Shown here one piece after another: positions 1 through 6,928 of a DNA stretch of 9,551 nucleotides. Below the pieces are notes generated by a model. The model was given only the letters and a program-made list of their open reading frames with translations, was not told the DNA's origin and did not search any database. The first letter of the stretch is position 1, and each line of letters opens with the position of its first letter. The translations under genes were made by a program, and so were the position numbers. The stretch is from Bacillota bacterium (GTDB lineage: Bacteria > Bacillota > Clostridia > Christensenellales > SZUA-584). The stretch spans positions 1-9,551 of the forward strand of contig JAEZIZ010000023.1 of assembly GCA_023415915.1 (NCBI GenBank), read 5' to 3'.

Positions 1-1
1 A

Positions 2-562
2 GACGACGGGTTGATATGCCTTTTCGACGACGATACTATCGTTGACAAAGCGTATTTTGACGTGCTAAGGAAAGACGCAAACATATACAAGCACATCGAT
101 ATATTTGCCCCGGTAGTGAAAGATAAAAAGGGCATACTGTCGCCCTGCGTATTTAACGGCATAAGAGGAAAACGCGTAAAGCGGCTGGAAAACATGCCGC
201 GTCGCGGAGTCTCGGCGATAAACTCAGGGCTCGCAATACGGTTAAGAGTATTCCGGGACTACAAGTATGACGAAGGGCTTTTCCTTGACTACGTAGACCA
301 TGCGTTCATCAGGGACGTCGCGGGCGGTGACGGATCAAGGATACACATACTGAATGCTTCACTGCAGCAGAGCTTTTCAGGCAGCGAAAGCGCAAGCAAA
401 GAAGACGTAATTGAGAGGTACAGAACATTTAAAAAGGACTTGCTGTATTTCTGCCGCAAGTACGGTGTCTCTATTGTGCGGTGCCGATTATTCCTGCTTG
501 CAAGAAGAGTACATATTATGATAAAAGTTTTATATAAAAACATTAGGGGTAAACATGATTGA
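2..562 (+). CDS. Family 2 glycosyltransferase, C-terminal part (5' end outside window)
   Basis: The reading frame is open from position 2, so the true start lies upstream; 186 residues are visible. It begins inside the GT-A nucleotide-sugar binding region: the visible residues open DDGLICLFDDDT, where the acidic cluster is the DxD-type motif that holds the divalent metal and the nucleotide sugar. Further on, NSGLAIRL and then LFLDYVDHAF, about 30 residues before the middle of the C-terminal helices, match the acceptor-side pattern of rhamnosyltransferase-like GT2 enzymes. The tail is basic and helical (ERYRTFKKDLLYFCRKYG onward), with no clear membrane segment. The stop overlaps the start of the next gene by 8 bases, suggesting translational coupling with the polymerase/ligase-like gene. 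The probable role, inferred, is adding a sugar to a lipid-linked surface polysaccharide at the cytoplasmic membrane. Donor and acceptor cannot be read from the sequence. Confidence 0.85.
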   Translation, partial: DDGLICLFDDDTIVDKAYFDVLRKDANIYKHIDIFAPVVKDKKGILSPCVFNGIRGKRVKRLENMPRRGVSAINSGLAIRLRVFRDYKYDEGLFLDYVDHAFIRDVAGGDGSRIHILNASLQQSFSGSESASKEDVIERYRTFKKDLLYFCRKYGVSIVRCRLFLLARRVHIMIKVLYKNIRGKHD

Positions 563-1907
563 TAAGCAGCGTACAACAAAGCTGAATTCGTTATCATACA
601 TATTGCTGACCATACTTGTCTGCGAATGCGTAGCAGGCTCCAGCGGAAGGTGGCTTGAAATTGGCAGCCTGAGCATAAGGATGGTAATATTCATCATTGC
701 CGCCGTTGTAACGCTGCCGGCCATAATACAAAACATTACATCGCTTATAAGAAACAGGATAATTCAGTCTATTCTCATACTGTTTTTATTTATCTGCTTT
801 TCAACTGTTTACGGCTATGTCAAGGGCAATGATACAAAGTATTTGGTTGCCGACTTAACGAGCTTTCTCTTTTTGCTTATAATTCCCTGCTATATCGTTG
901 TATGCAATACGCAGCATAGGGTGGAGCGCCTTATCAAATATGCAAGCTATGCGTCGCTTGCCCTGGCAATAGTTACGTTTATATTCCATTTAATTCTATT
1001 GTTCATAAGCAGAGAGACGGAAGAAGAGATAAATTACGCAATCAATTTAATGGGACTTGGCGGTTTTTTTGGCTTTGGAGACGGGATCTACAGGATATAT
1101 TTTAAGAGCTCCGTATGTTTCATACTGCCTTTTTTGTACAACCTTAATATAGTGATAAATAACGATGATGACAAAAAAGCGTCGGTTTGGCCGTACGTGT
1201 TTATGTCGATAAGCCTGGTTGCCATTGTACTTACGTATACAAGATCGCTCTGGTTCGGGGTGTTTTTTGCCGTGATAGCCTTCATGCTGGTAAACCGCAA
1301 AAAGTTTAAAAAGCTGTTTAAAGGCATTGGTATCGCGGCCGCAGGGCTGCTGATATTTGTTCTTGTTTCATGGGCCAGCTACGGGTTTGAAGGAGTGATA
1401 ACCAACGCGGTAAACCGCGTGCTGCTCCCACAGGAAGACAAAGATATGCTGATGGAAGAGTTTGATGACGACGATCCAAGGGCTATTCAGGTTTCCATAC
1501 TCTTGGATTCTGAAGATATCAGAGCGGAAAGGCTTAAAGCTGTTCACAAACAGATAAAAGAGAACTGGGTGCTCGGATGCGGTTTCGGACAAGAGCTTAC
1601 AGTCAGAAATTACGGCGGGAAGATAGAGTACACATACCTTGATATTCTTAGTAAAATGGGCGTGCTCGGGTTTGTTTCGTTCTTGCTTGTATTGCTGCTG
1701 CCCTGTTTTTATGCGCTGCGAAGCCGCAGGCAGAAGCAAAGCAGCAATCTTTCCGTGGTAATGCTGTGCGTTATGATATGCATATACATGGCGTCAATAT
1801 TTAATCCTTACATTACAAGCCCTATAGGGTTCTCGCTGTTTGCCGTGACCGTCGCTTTATTGTTTGTGCAGCAAAAGGATGCTGAAGGAATCAAAGATGC
1901 ACAGTAG
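555..1907 (+). CDS. O-antigen ligase/polymerase-like (Wzy_C family) membrane protein
   Basis: This 450-residue protein is almost wholly membrane-embedded. I see roughly 11-12 hydrophobic segments, near residues 13-30, 41-58, 70-88, 97-117, 129-151, 184-201, 212-228, 232-247, 256-275, 367-388, 399-415 and 422-438. Between the segments ending near 275 and starting near 367 is a large soluble loop, the usual architecture of Wzy polymerases and WaaL-type ligases. YTRSLWFG (about 227-234) corresponds to the conserved arginine-bearing motif of the family. GCGFGQE followed by EYTYLDILSKMGVLGF (358-373) matches the end-of-loop signature, usually with His or Glu before a YLxxLxxxGxxG pattern. The loop has an acidic patch (EEFDDDD, about 301-307). 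The ATG is preceded by AGGGGT and overlaps the upstream transferase. The predicted role is polymerising or transferring lipid-linked glycan outside the membrane; polymerase versus ligase cannot be decided here. Confidence 0.82.
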   Translation: MIDKQRTTKLNSLSYILLTILVCECVAGSSGRWLEIGSLSIRMVIFIIAAVVTLPAIIQNITSLIRNRIIQSILILFLFICFSTVYGYVKGNDTKYLVADLTSFLFLLIIPCYIVVCNTQHRVERLIKYASYASLALAIVTFIFHLILLFISRETEEEINYAINLMGLGGFFGFGDGIYRIYFKSSVCFILPFLYNLNIVINNDDDKKASVWPYVFMSISLVAIVLTYTRSLWFGVFFAVIAFMLVNRKKFKKLFKGIGIAAAGLLIFVLVSWASYGFEGVITNAVNRVLLPQEDKDMLMEEFDDDDPRAIQVSILLDSEDIRAERLKAVHKQIKENWVLGCGFGQELTVRNYGGKIEYTYLDILSKMGVLGFVSFLLVLLLPCFYALRSRRQKQSSNLSVVMLCVMICIYMASIFNPYITSPIGFSLFAVTVALLFVQQKDAEGIKDAQ

Positions 1908-1937
1908 GTCGGGTGGGTAATTATGTCGGTATCGCGT

Positions 1938-1966
1938 TTGACTTATTTTAGGCATTAACATATAAT
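1938..1966 (+). promoter_or_regulatory. Strong sigma-A type promoter for the tagO/wecA-like gene
   Basis: TTGACT at 1938-1943 and a perfect TATAAT at 1961-1966 are separated by exactly 17 bases, matching 11 of 12 consensus positions. Transcription would begin near 1973, leaving a leader of about 70 bases before the TTG start at 2044. The gene is therefore likely transcribed independently of the upstream polymerase/ligase gene, although no terminator is visible between them, so read-through is also possible. Confidence 0.75.
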
Positions 1967-2004
1967 ATCAAAAGAAATATGTAAAGATATATGTGAAGGA
2001 TTAA

Positions 2005-2029
2005 CCCCAATAAAGTAAAACTTTTGGGG
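2005..2029 (+). promoter_or_regulatory. Leader hairpin covering the ribosome binding site
   Basis: CCCCAA (2005-2010) pairs with TTGGGG (2024-2029). After a two-base bulge, AAG (2013-2015) pairs with CTT (2021-2023), closing on a five-base loop. This gives nine base pairs. The 3' arm includes most of the G run (2026-2031) that is the best Shine-Dalgarno candidate for the gene starting at 2044. There is no U tract after it, so it does not look like a terminator. A role in limiting translation is inferred. Confidence 0.45.
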
Positions 2030-2043
2030 GGCAGGTATGCTGT

Positions 2044-3111
2044 TTGGATAAAATGATAAAAGCTATTTTTCTTGTAGGTGCCCCTTTTTTGCTTTCATTG
2101 CTCATTACGCCGCTAATGAGGCTTGTATCGAAAAAATTAAAGATCTATGATATGCCTGACGAAAGGAAATGTCATAAAGAACCGATGCCGCTACTCGGCG
2201 GCATCGCTATATATTTCGCCACCATTGTTACACTGGTGCTGTTTATACTGATTTTTCGAATAAATCTTGAGATGAACATATTTATAACGTTTGTAATCGG
2301 TATATCGGGCGTAACGTTTATGGGGCTTATCGACGATATACTTTCCTTAAGCGCGCGAAGGCGGCTTGTGGTTCTTTTCATATTAGCTCTTGTCGTACTC
2401 ATCGGATGCCTGCAAACTTATTTTGAAAACAGGTTTGAAGAAAAGAGCTTTTTTGTAATGGCCGTAACGTCGCTGTTCGTAGTTGTTTGGATAGTTGCCA
2501 TAGCAAACGCGATAAACTTCTCGGACGGGCTCGACGGGCTTTCCAGCTGCCTTTCGCTGATTTCCGTAATAGCGTTCGCAATTGTATTCAGAGCGCAGGG
2601 CAGAGGTCAGCTCGCATTGCCCACGGCGGTAGCTTTAGGCGGCGCTCTCTTAGGATTCCTGCCTTACAATATCAGCCCGGCAAAGATATTCATGGGCGAT
2701 TCGGGAAGCATGTTTATAGGGTTCATGCTAGGGATGCAGTCTATAATGAGCCTGTCGGACGAGAAAGATATTCTTGCTTTTCTGGTAGTACCGATATATT
2801 TTATGATAGTGCCAATATCCGACATGTGCGTATCTGTATTAAGAAGGATAATAAACCAGCGGTCGATAATGCAGCCGGATCATCTCCACTTCCACCATAA
2901 GCTCAACGAGCGCTTTAAAAACCACAGGATAGTCGTATTGATATTATCGCTGGCGCAGCTGCTCTTTGCGGGCTTGGGGCTGTTAATCTATTTTTTCAAA
3001 GCATACCTTGCGGGCTGGATAGGTTTGGGAGTACTGGCTATAGTACTTTGCTCGTATACAGTGCGTTACGAGATGAAAGAACGAAAAAAGGACAAACAGG
3101 TATCTGCGTGA
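2044..3111 (+). CDS. tagO: Undecaprenyl-phosphate sugar-1-phosphate transferase, TagO/WecA-like
   Basis: This is a 355-residue polytopic membrane enzyme of the MraY/WecA superfamily (glycosyltransferase family 4). Members move a sugar-1-phosphate, usually GlcNAc-1-P from UDP-GlcNAc, onto undecaprenyl phosphate on the cytoplasmic face, starting wall teichoic acid or other surface glycan synthesis. Visible signatures in order: DMPDERKCHKEPMPLLGG (36-53), the MGLIDD aspartate pair (97-98), NAINFSDGLDGL (155-166) with the catalytic-region aspartates, MGDSGS (217-222), and the His-rich DHLHFHH (279-285) that marks the TagO/WecA/RgpG branch rather than MraY. Length is normal. I chose the TTG at 2044 because GGGGGGCAGG lies 8 bases upstream; the next in-frame ATG, at 2053, is too far from it. 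An ATG at 2037 is out of frame and stops after four codons. Substrate identity and the choice between the tagO and wecA names are inference from similarity and context. Confidence 0.88.
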   Translation: MDKMIKAIFLVGAPFLLSLLITPLMRLVSKKLKIYDMPDERKCHKEPMPLLGGIAIYFATIVTLVLFILIFRINLEMNIFITFVIGISGVTFMGLIDDILSLSARRRLVVLFILALVVLIGCLQTYFENRFEEKSFFVMAVTSLFVVVWIVAIANAINFSDGLDGLSSCLSLISVIAFAIVFRAQGRGQLALPTAVALGGALLGFLPYNISPAKIFMGDSGSMFIGFMLGMQSIMSLSDEKDILAFLVVPIYFMIVPISDMCVSVLRRIINQRSIMQPDHLHFHHKLNERFKNHRIVVLILSLAQLLFAGLGLLIYFFKAYLAGWIGLGVLAIVLCSYTVRYEMKERKKDKQVSA

Positions 3112-3126
3112 TACTGGTTAGAACGT

Positions 3127-3150
3127 ACAGTAAAACGTTTTGTTTTCTGT
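3127..3150 (+). other. AT-rich hairpin after tagO, possible weak terminator
   Basis: ACAG (3127-3130) and AAAAC (3132-3136) pair with GTTTT (3142-3146) and CTGT (3147-3150), leaving a five-base loop and one bulged T. The stem has nine base pairs but is AT-rich and is not followed by a T tract. It sits between the tagO stop and the next promoter, where a terminator would be expected. It would be inefficient as a classical rho-independent terminator. Confidence 0.3.
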
Positions 3151-3166
3151 TAAGCGAGAAATACAA

Positions 3167-3195
3167 TTGCCAACCTAAACCGTCAATGCTAAAAT
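3167..3195 (+). promoter_or_regulatory. Sigma-A type promoter with extended -10 for the lipoprotein gene
   Basis: TTGCCA (3167-3172) and TAAAAT (3190-3195) are 17 bases apart, each one mismatch from consensus. TG at 3187-3188, one base before the -10 box, gives an extended -10 element. Initiation would fall near 3202, giving a leader of about 47 bases that ends in the GGAGG at 3239-3243. Confidence 0.65.
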
Positions 3196-3248
3196 ACTCT
3201 CATGTTAAATTTTAATAATCGCTTTAAAGATGGTTTTTGGAGGTTGTT

Positions 3249-4289
3249 ATGAAGAAAATTTTGTGGGTAGTTGTTGCCGTAGTGGCAGTGCTTGCGCTGG
3301 CTGCATGCGGCACACAGCCTCAGCAGCCCAGCCCTTCGCCAACGCAGGAGGCTACTCCGTCACCCACTCCCAGCCCGACGCCTGTTCCGACCATTGAGCC
3401 GGTACCTACTATTGACCCAAACATATCGAAAACGACAGGGCTGCCCTTTACGGGCGAGTATAAGCCCGTAATGGTAGTAATAGAGAATTCACCTGCGGCC
3501 AGGCCTCAAAGAGGGCTGCAGACGGCCGACGTCGTATACGAAGTGCCGGTAGAAGGCGCCATAACGCGCTTTGTATGCGTTTTTTCGGATAACGTTCCAG
3601 AAGAGGTTATGCCTGTAAGAAGCGGGCGGGAGCCGTTTTTGCATATTCAGCATGAATGGGACGCGGCATTCATGCATTACGGCGGCTCGGGTAAAAACAC
3701 GGGCCTTGATTATACGTTCTATGGCAACGCACTGCATGGTACGATTAAGATCGACATAGACGGTATGGCGGGTAAATGGAACGACTACTACTACAGGGTA
3801 AAAGGTAAAAAAGCGCCCCATAACGTTATGGGTAATCCTAAGATGGCGCAGCAGCTGTACGATTACAGCCCCGAGCCTCTTGGCTGGCTGTTTGGCAGCG
3901 ATGTTTCATACGAGGGAACTGCAGTAACCGAGATAGAATTGTCTATGTGCTCGAACGACAAAGATTTTGTGTCTTACAAATATGACGCTGCGAACGACGT
4001 ATACCTGCGCTTTATGAACGGTAAGGAGTTCAAATCTGCAGAAACTGACAAACAGGTAAGCGTTAAGAATATAATAGTTCAGTACAGCACGTACGAATCC
4101 TGGGATATATTTAAAATGTGGAAATTTGTAGGAGAAGGCAACGCCGACATATATATCGGCGGCAAGCTGATTAAGGGAACGTGGAAAAAAGAGTCGGAAG
4201 ATTCAAAGACGGTGTTTTATGACTCAAAAGGCAGCCAGATCGTTTTAAAGCCGGGCAACACGTGGATAGAATTAGCACCGCAGAAATAA
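3249..4289 (+). CDS. yerB: YerB-like lipoprotein, DUF3048 family
   Basis: This is a 346-residue predicted lipoprotein. The N-terminus has two lysines, a hydrophobic core and a lipobox LALAAC with the lipidated cysteine at residue 20, so the mature protein is anchored to the outer face of the membrane. Residues 22-60 form a Pro/Ser/Thr-rich linker (repeated PSPTP units), a typical flexible spacer. The folded part starts at about 64 (TGLPFTGEYKPVMVVIENSP), then ARPQRGLQTADVVYEVPVEGAITRF in two parts (84-108), MPVRSGREPF (121-130), HYGGSG (143-148) and APHNVMG (189-195), all hallmarks of DUF3048. The C-terminal half (about 235-345) is the second DUF3048 domain, with YDAANDVYLRFMNGK and NIIVQY. 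The family's biochemical role is not established to my knowledge. The ATG at 3249 is preferred over an in-frame TTG at 3237 because GGAGG (3239-3243) lies five bases before it. It forms a single-gene unit with its own promoter and terminator. Confidence 0.88.
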   Translation: MKKILWVVVAVVAVLALAACGTQPQQPSPSPTQEATPSPTPSPTPVPTIEPVPTIDPNISKTTGLPFTGEYKPVMVVIENSPAARPQRGLQTADVVYEVPVEGAITRFVCVFSDNVPEEVMPVRSGREPFLHIQHEWDAAFMHYGGSGKNTGLDYTFYGNALHGTIKIDIDGMAGKWNDYYYRVKGKKAPHNVMGNPKMAQQLYDYSPEPLGWLFGSDVSYEGTAVTEIELSMCSNDKDFVSYKYDAANDVYLRFMNGKEFKSAETDKQVSVKNIIVQYSTYESWDIFKMWKFVGEGNADIYIGGKLIKGTWKKESEDSKTVFYDSKGSQIVLKPGNTWIELAPQK

Positions 4290-4306
4290 ATCGCGTGCAT
4301 TCTAAT

Positions 4307-4349
4307 GGGCGGAAGGGATTATAGCTCCCATCCGCTCTTTTGTTATTTT
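4307..4349 (+). terminator. Rho-independent terminator after the lipoprotein gene
   Basis: A 12-position stem runs 4307-4318 against 4326-4337, with one A-A mismatch (4314/4330) and one G-T pair, closing on a seven-base loop. It is GC-rich (GGGCGG against CCGCTC) and is followed by TTTTGTTATTTT. It lies 17 bases past the stop codon of the YerB-like gene. Confidence 0.85.
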
Positions 4350-4384
4350 AAGACTACATTTAGTCATCTCGATTTCAAAAATAC

Positions 4385-4413
4385 TGGACTTTCAAGGCTT
4401 GGAATGGTTTAAT
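4385..4413 (+). promoter_or_regulatory. Probable promoter of the nfo-like / M24 peptidase / efp operon
   Basis: TGGACT (4385-4390, four of six consensus bases) and TTTAAT (4408-4413, five of six) are 17 bases apart, with TG at 4405-4406 forming an extended -10. Initiation near 4420 would leave only about 13 leader bases, just enough for the AAGGAG at 4422-4427. A small dyad, GGAAT (4401-4405) and ATTCC (4414-4418), overlaps the -10 box and could be an operator or chance. Confidence 0.45.
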
Positions 4414-4432
4414 ATTCCGTGAAGGAGATATT

Positions 4433-5290
4433 ATGATACATTTCGGGCCTGCGGGCAACTCGGACAGCTTCTACAACCAAGGCTACAAGCATACCGTAGA
4501 GGCGTTTCAATGGATAGCGGATATGGGGCTCGACGCTTATGAATATTCGTTCGGGCGCGGCGTACGACTGCGACAGGAGACCGCGCAGGCGATAGGGCAA
4601 AAAGCGGCGGAAGCAGGCGTTGTTTTAAGCGTTCACGCGCCGTATTATATCAACCTCGCTACGGAAGAAAAGGAAAAAGCGGAGGCGAATGTAAGGTATC
4701 TGAACGAATCGGCGCAGGCGGCGGTATGGATGGGATCAAGGCGGGTAGTGTTCCATGCCGGCTCGCAGGGCGCAGGCAAGCGAGAAGAAGCGTTTGCGCG
4801 TATAAAGACAAGCCTTGCGGCCGCGGTAGAAGAGCTCAAAAGTAAAGGTTTATGGGAAGTCGAACTCTGCCCGGAAACGATGGGAAGGATAAAGCAGATA
4901 GGCGACCTTGATGAAGTAATTGAGCTTTGCGGCATTGACGAACGAATTGTTCCCGCTATAGATTTCGGGCATCTCCACGCGCGGGGCAGGGGCGCTATAA
5001 ACACCGAGGAAGATTATGCCCGCATACTTGACAGGCTCGAGCAGCGGCTTGGAGGGTATAAAGCAAGGCGTTTTCATGTGCATTTCTCAAGGATAGAATA
5101 TACTGCGGCGGGAGAAAAGGCTCACAGGACGTTCGCGGATAAAGAGTTCGGGCCGGATTTTCGGCCGCTCGCCAAACTGATAGCGGAGCGGGGTCTGGAG
5201 CCGGTGATTATTTGCGAGTCAAAGGGGACGATGGCGGAAGACGCCGCTGATATGAAAAAACAATACACGGAGGAACTTGAAAAGCTATGA
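4433..5290 (+). CDS. Endonuclease IV-like TIM-barrel protein (AP endonuclease family 2)
   Basis: This is a 285-residue single-domain protein of the AP_endonuc_2/xylose isomerase-like TIM-barrel superfamily, close in length to Escherichia coli endonuclease IV (Nfo), which nicks DNA at abasic sites with a three-zinc centre. The metal-site pattern is largely present: His68 in HAPYYINLA, His108 in VFHAGS, Glu148 in CPETMG, Asp177 and His180 in DFGHLHARG, His215 in HVHF, His231, and Glu262 in IICES. The Asp-x-His pair of Nfo (D229, H231 in E. coli) is instead EKAH (228-231). HAGS replaces the usual HPGS. AAGGAG lies five bases before the ATG. The stop overlaps the next gene as ATGA. It is probably a DNA-repair enzyme or a related metal-dependent hydrolase or isomerase. 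The fold is secure, the exact activity is not, so I give no symbol. Confidence 0.82.
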   Translation: MIHFGPAGNSDSFYNQGYKHTVEAFQWIADMGLDAYEYSFGRGVRLRQETAQAIGQKAAEAGVVLSVHAPYYINLATEEKEKAEANVRYLNESAQAAVWMGSRRVVFHAGSQGAGKREEAFARIKTSLAAAVEELKSKGLWEVELCPETMGRIKQIGDLDEVIELCGIDERIVPAIDFGHLHARGRGAINTEEDYARILDRLEQRLGGYKARRFHVHFSRIEYTAAGEKAHRTFADKEFGPDFRPLAKLIAERGLEPVIICESKGTMAEDAADMKKQYTEELEKL

Positions 5291-6345
5291 GGATAGATGG
5301 GCTAAGGAAGGCGATGCAAAAAGCGGGAGCGGACGCCGCGCTTATCACATCGGACGTAAACGTAAGATATTATTCCGGGTTTTCAGGAAACAGCAGCCAG
5401 CTTTTGATTACGCAGGACAGCAAGCTGTTTTTTACCGATTTCAGATATTCCGAGCAGGCCGAGGCAGAGACCGATTTTACCGTTGTCGAGACGAAGGCGA
5501 ATGAACGCATAAAGACGATATTCGAATACGTGAAGAAGTGCAGAGCGAAACGGTTGGGAGCAGACCTTTTTGATGTTCTGTACCCTTCCTATAAGAGCTA
5601 TCTTGAATACATCGAAGAAGATGATATCATAGACCTTTCGGGCGCGATCTTTGCCCAGAGGTGCGTTAAGGATGAAGAAGAGCTGAAGCTAATCGCCAAA
5701 GGCGCGAAATGCAACGACGAGCTGTTTACTCACCTTTGCGGACTGCTGAAAGAAGGGGTAAGCGAAATGGACATAAAGGCGGAGATAGTGTACTTTATGA
5801 ACAAGCGCGGCGCCGAAACCGCGTTTGACCCGATAATCGCTTCGGGGCCAAACTCCAGCCTGCCTCACGCGACGCCTACGGGGCGCAAGATAGCGGCGGG
5901 GGATTTTGTAACGATGGATTACGGCTCGAAGTTTGGCGGGTATTGCTCCGATTTCACGAGGACGGTCGCCATTTCCCATATAGACAAAGAGATGCAAAAA
6001 GTATATGATATAGTGAACCGCGCGGGAGAAAAAGCCTTTGAGGTGCTTAAACCGGGAGCGGACGCAAAGAGCGTTGACGCCGCCGCGAGGGATTACATAG
6101 CGGGATCAGGATACGGCGATGAGTTCGGCCATGGGCTTGGACACGGCGTAGGGCTCTTTATACACGAAGCACCGACATTGAACGCCATATCGGAAGCTGT
6201 GCTTGAACCGGGCATGGTTATAACCATTGAGCCCGGGATATACTTAAAAGGCAGATACGGGGTGCGCATTGAGGACCTTTGCGTTGTCACTGAGCATGGG
6301 TTTACATACTTCACAGCCGCGCCGCGTGAAATGATAATAATTTAA
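5287..6345 (+). CDS. M24 family metallopeptidase, Xaa-Pro aminopeptidase type
   Basis: This is a 352-residue cytoplasmic peptidase. Residues 1-125 form the creatinase-like N-terminal domain (VRYYSGFSGNSSQLLIT, FFTDFRY), and 130-352 the pita-bread catalytic domain. All five dinuclear metal ligands are visible: Asp211 in TMDYGS, Asp222 in YCSDFTRT, His286 in GHGLGHGVG, Glu315 in ITIEPGIYL and Glu329 in GVRIEDL. The substrate-binding histidines are at 194 (SLPHATP) and 293 (FIHEAP). Length and order match the short PepP/PepQ-like aminopeptidases of Bacillota (YqhT, YpdF), which release N-terminal residues ahead of proline. The ATG overlaps the preceding stop (ATGA); GGAGG at 5269-5273 is 13 bases away, so coupled re-initiation is likely. 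efp follows 14 bases after the stop, a conserved neighbourhood in Bacillota. Aminopeptidase versus Xaa-Pro dipeptidase cannot be settled from the sequence alone. Confidence 0.9.
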   Translation: MRIDGLRKAMQKAGADAALITSDVNVRYYSGFSGNSSQLLITQDSKLFFTDFRYSEQAEAETDFTVVETKANERIKTIFEYVKKCRAKRLGADLFDVLYPSYKSYLEYIEEDDIIDLSGAIFAQRCVKDEEELKLIAKGAKCNDELFTHLCGLLKEGVSEMDIKAEIVYFMNKRGAETAFDPIIASGPNSSLPHATPTGRKIAAGDFVTMDYGSKFGGYCSDFTRTVAISHIDKEMQKVYDIVNRAGEKAFEVLKPGADAKSVDAAARDYIAGSGYGDEFGHGLGHGVGLFIHEAPTLNAISEAVLEPGMVITIEPGIYLKGRYGVRIEDLCVVTEHGFTYFTAAPREMIII

Positions 6346-6359
6346 ATTTGGAGGAATGT

Positions 6360-6917
6360 ATGGTATCAGCCGGAGATTTTAGAAAAGGACTAACTATTGA
6401 GATTGACGGCCAGGTATGGGTCATAGTCGATTTCCAGCATGTCAAACCCGGTAAAGGCGCTGCTTTCGTGCGCACAAAGATGAAGAATATTATGCAGGGC
6501 AACGTATTGGAGCGTACGTTCAACCCTACCGAGAAATTTGAAAACGCTCATGTCGACAAAAAGGAAATGCAGTATCTTTATAACGACGGCGAGCTGTATT
6601 ATTTCATGGACAACGAGACGTATGAGCAGCTTCCGCTCAACAAAGACAAGGTGGAAGACGCGATGAACTTTGTTAAAGAGAACATGACCGTCATGATAAA
6701 GTTCTTCAAGGGCGAGGCGTTCTCCGTTGAGCCTCCGAACTTTGTTGAGCTTGCCGTTTCCCAGACCGAGCCTGGATTTAAGGGCGACACCGCCACCGCG
6801 GGCAACAAACCGGCAATACTCGAGACGGGCTATAAGATAATGGTGCCTCTTTTCATAAACGAAGGCGACGTAATCAGGGTGGATACGCGCACCGGCGAAT
6901 ACATGGAGAGGGCATAA
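6360..6917 (+). CDS. efp: Translation elongation factor P
   Basis: This 185-residue protein is the usual length for EF-P, which binds between the ribosomal P and E sites and speeds peptide bonds at consecutive prolines. The N-terminal KOW-like domain begins MVSAGDFRKGLTIEIDG, and the tip loop HVKPGKGAAFVR puts a lysine at residue 32, the position modified in most lysine-type EF-Ps. Central and C-terminal OB domains follow: TERTFNP-like ERTFNPTEKF, MQYLYNDGELYYFMDNETYEQ, then the signature FVELAVSQTEPGFKGDTATAG and VPLFINEGDVIRVDTRTGEYMER. ATG 6360 is preferred over the in-frame TTG at 6348 because GGAGG (6350-6354) lies five bases before it and EF-P normally starts at this point. It is cotranscribed with the M24 peptidase (14-base gap) and followed by a terminator. 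No EF-P modification gene is in the window. Confidence 0.97.
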   Translation: MVSAGDFRKGLTIEIDGQVWVIVDFQHVKPGKGAAFVRTKMKNIMQGNVLERTFNPTEKFENAHVDKKEMQYLYNDGELYYFMDNETYEQLPLNKDKVEDAMNFVKENMTVMIKFFKGEAFSVEPPNFVELAVSQTEPGFKGDTATAGNKPAILETGYKIMVPLFINEGDVIRVDTRTGEYMERA

Positions 6918-6928
6918 TACATGTAAAT

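Noticed and set aside
2487..2900. Plus-strand open frame inside tagO in another frame
   Set aside because: The overlapping frame encodes NAINFSDGLDGL, MGDSGS and DHLHFHH motifs; the alternative product is Arg-rich and featureless.
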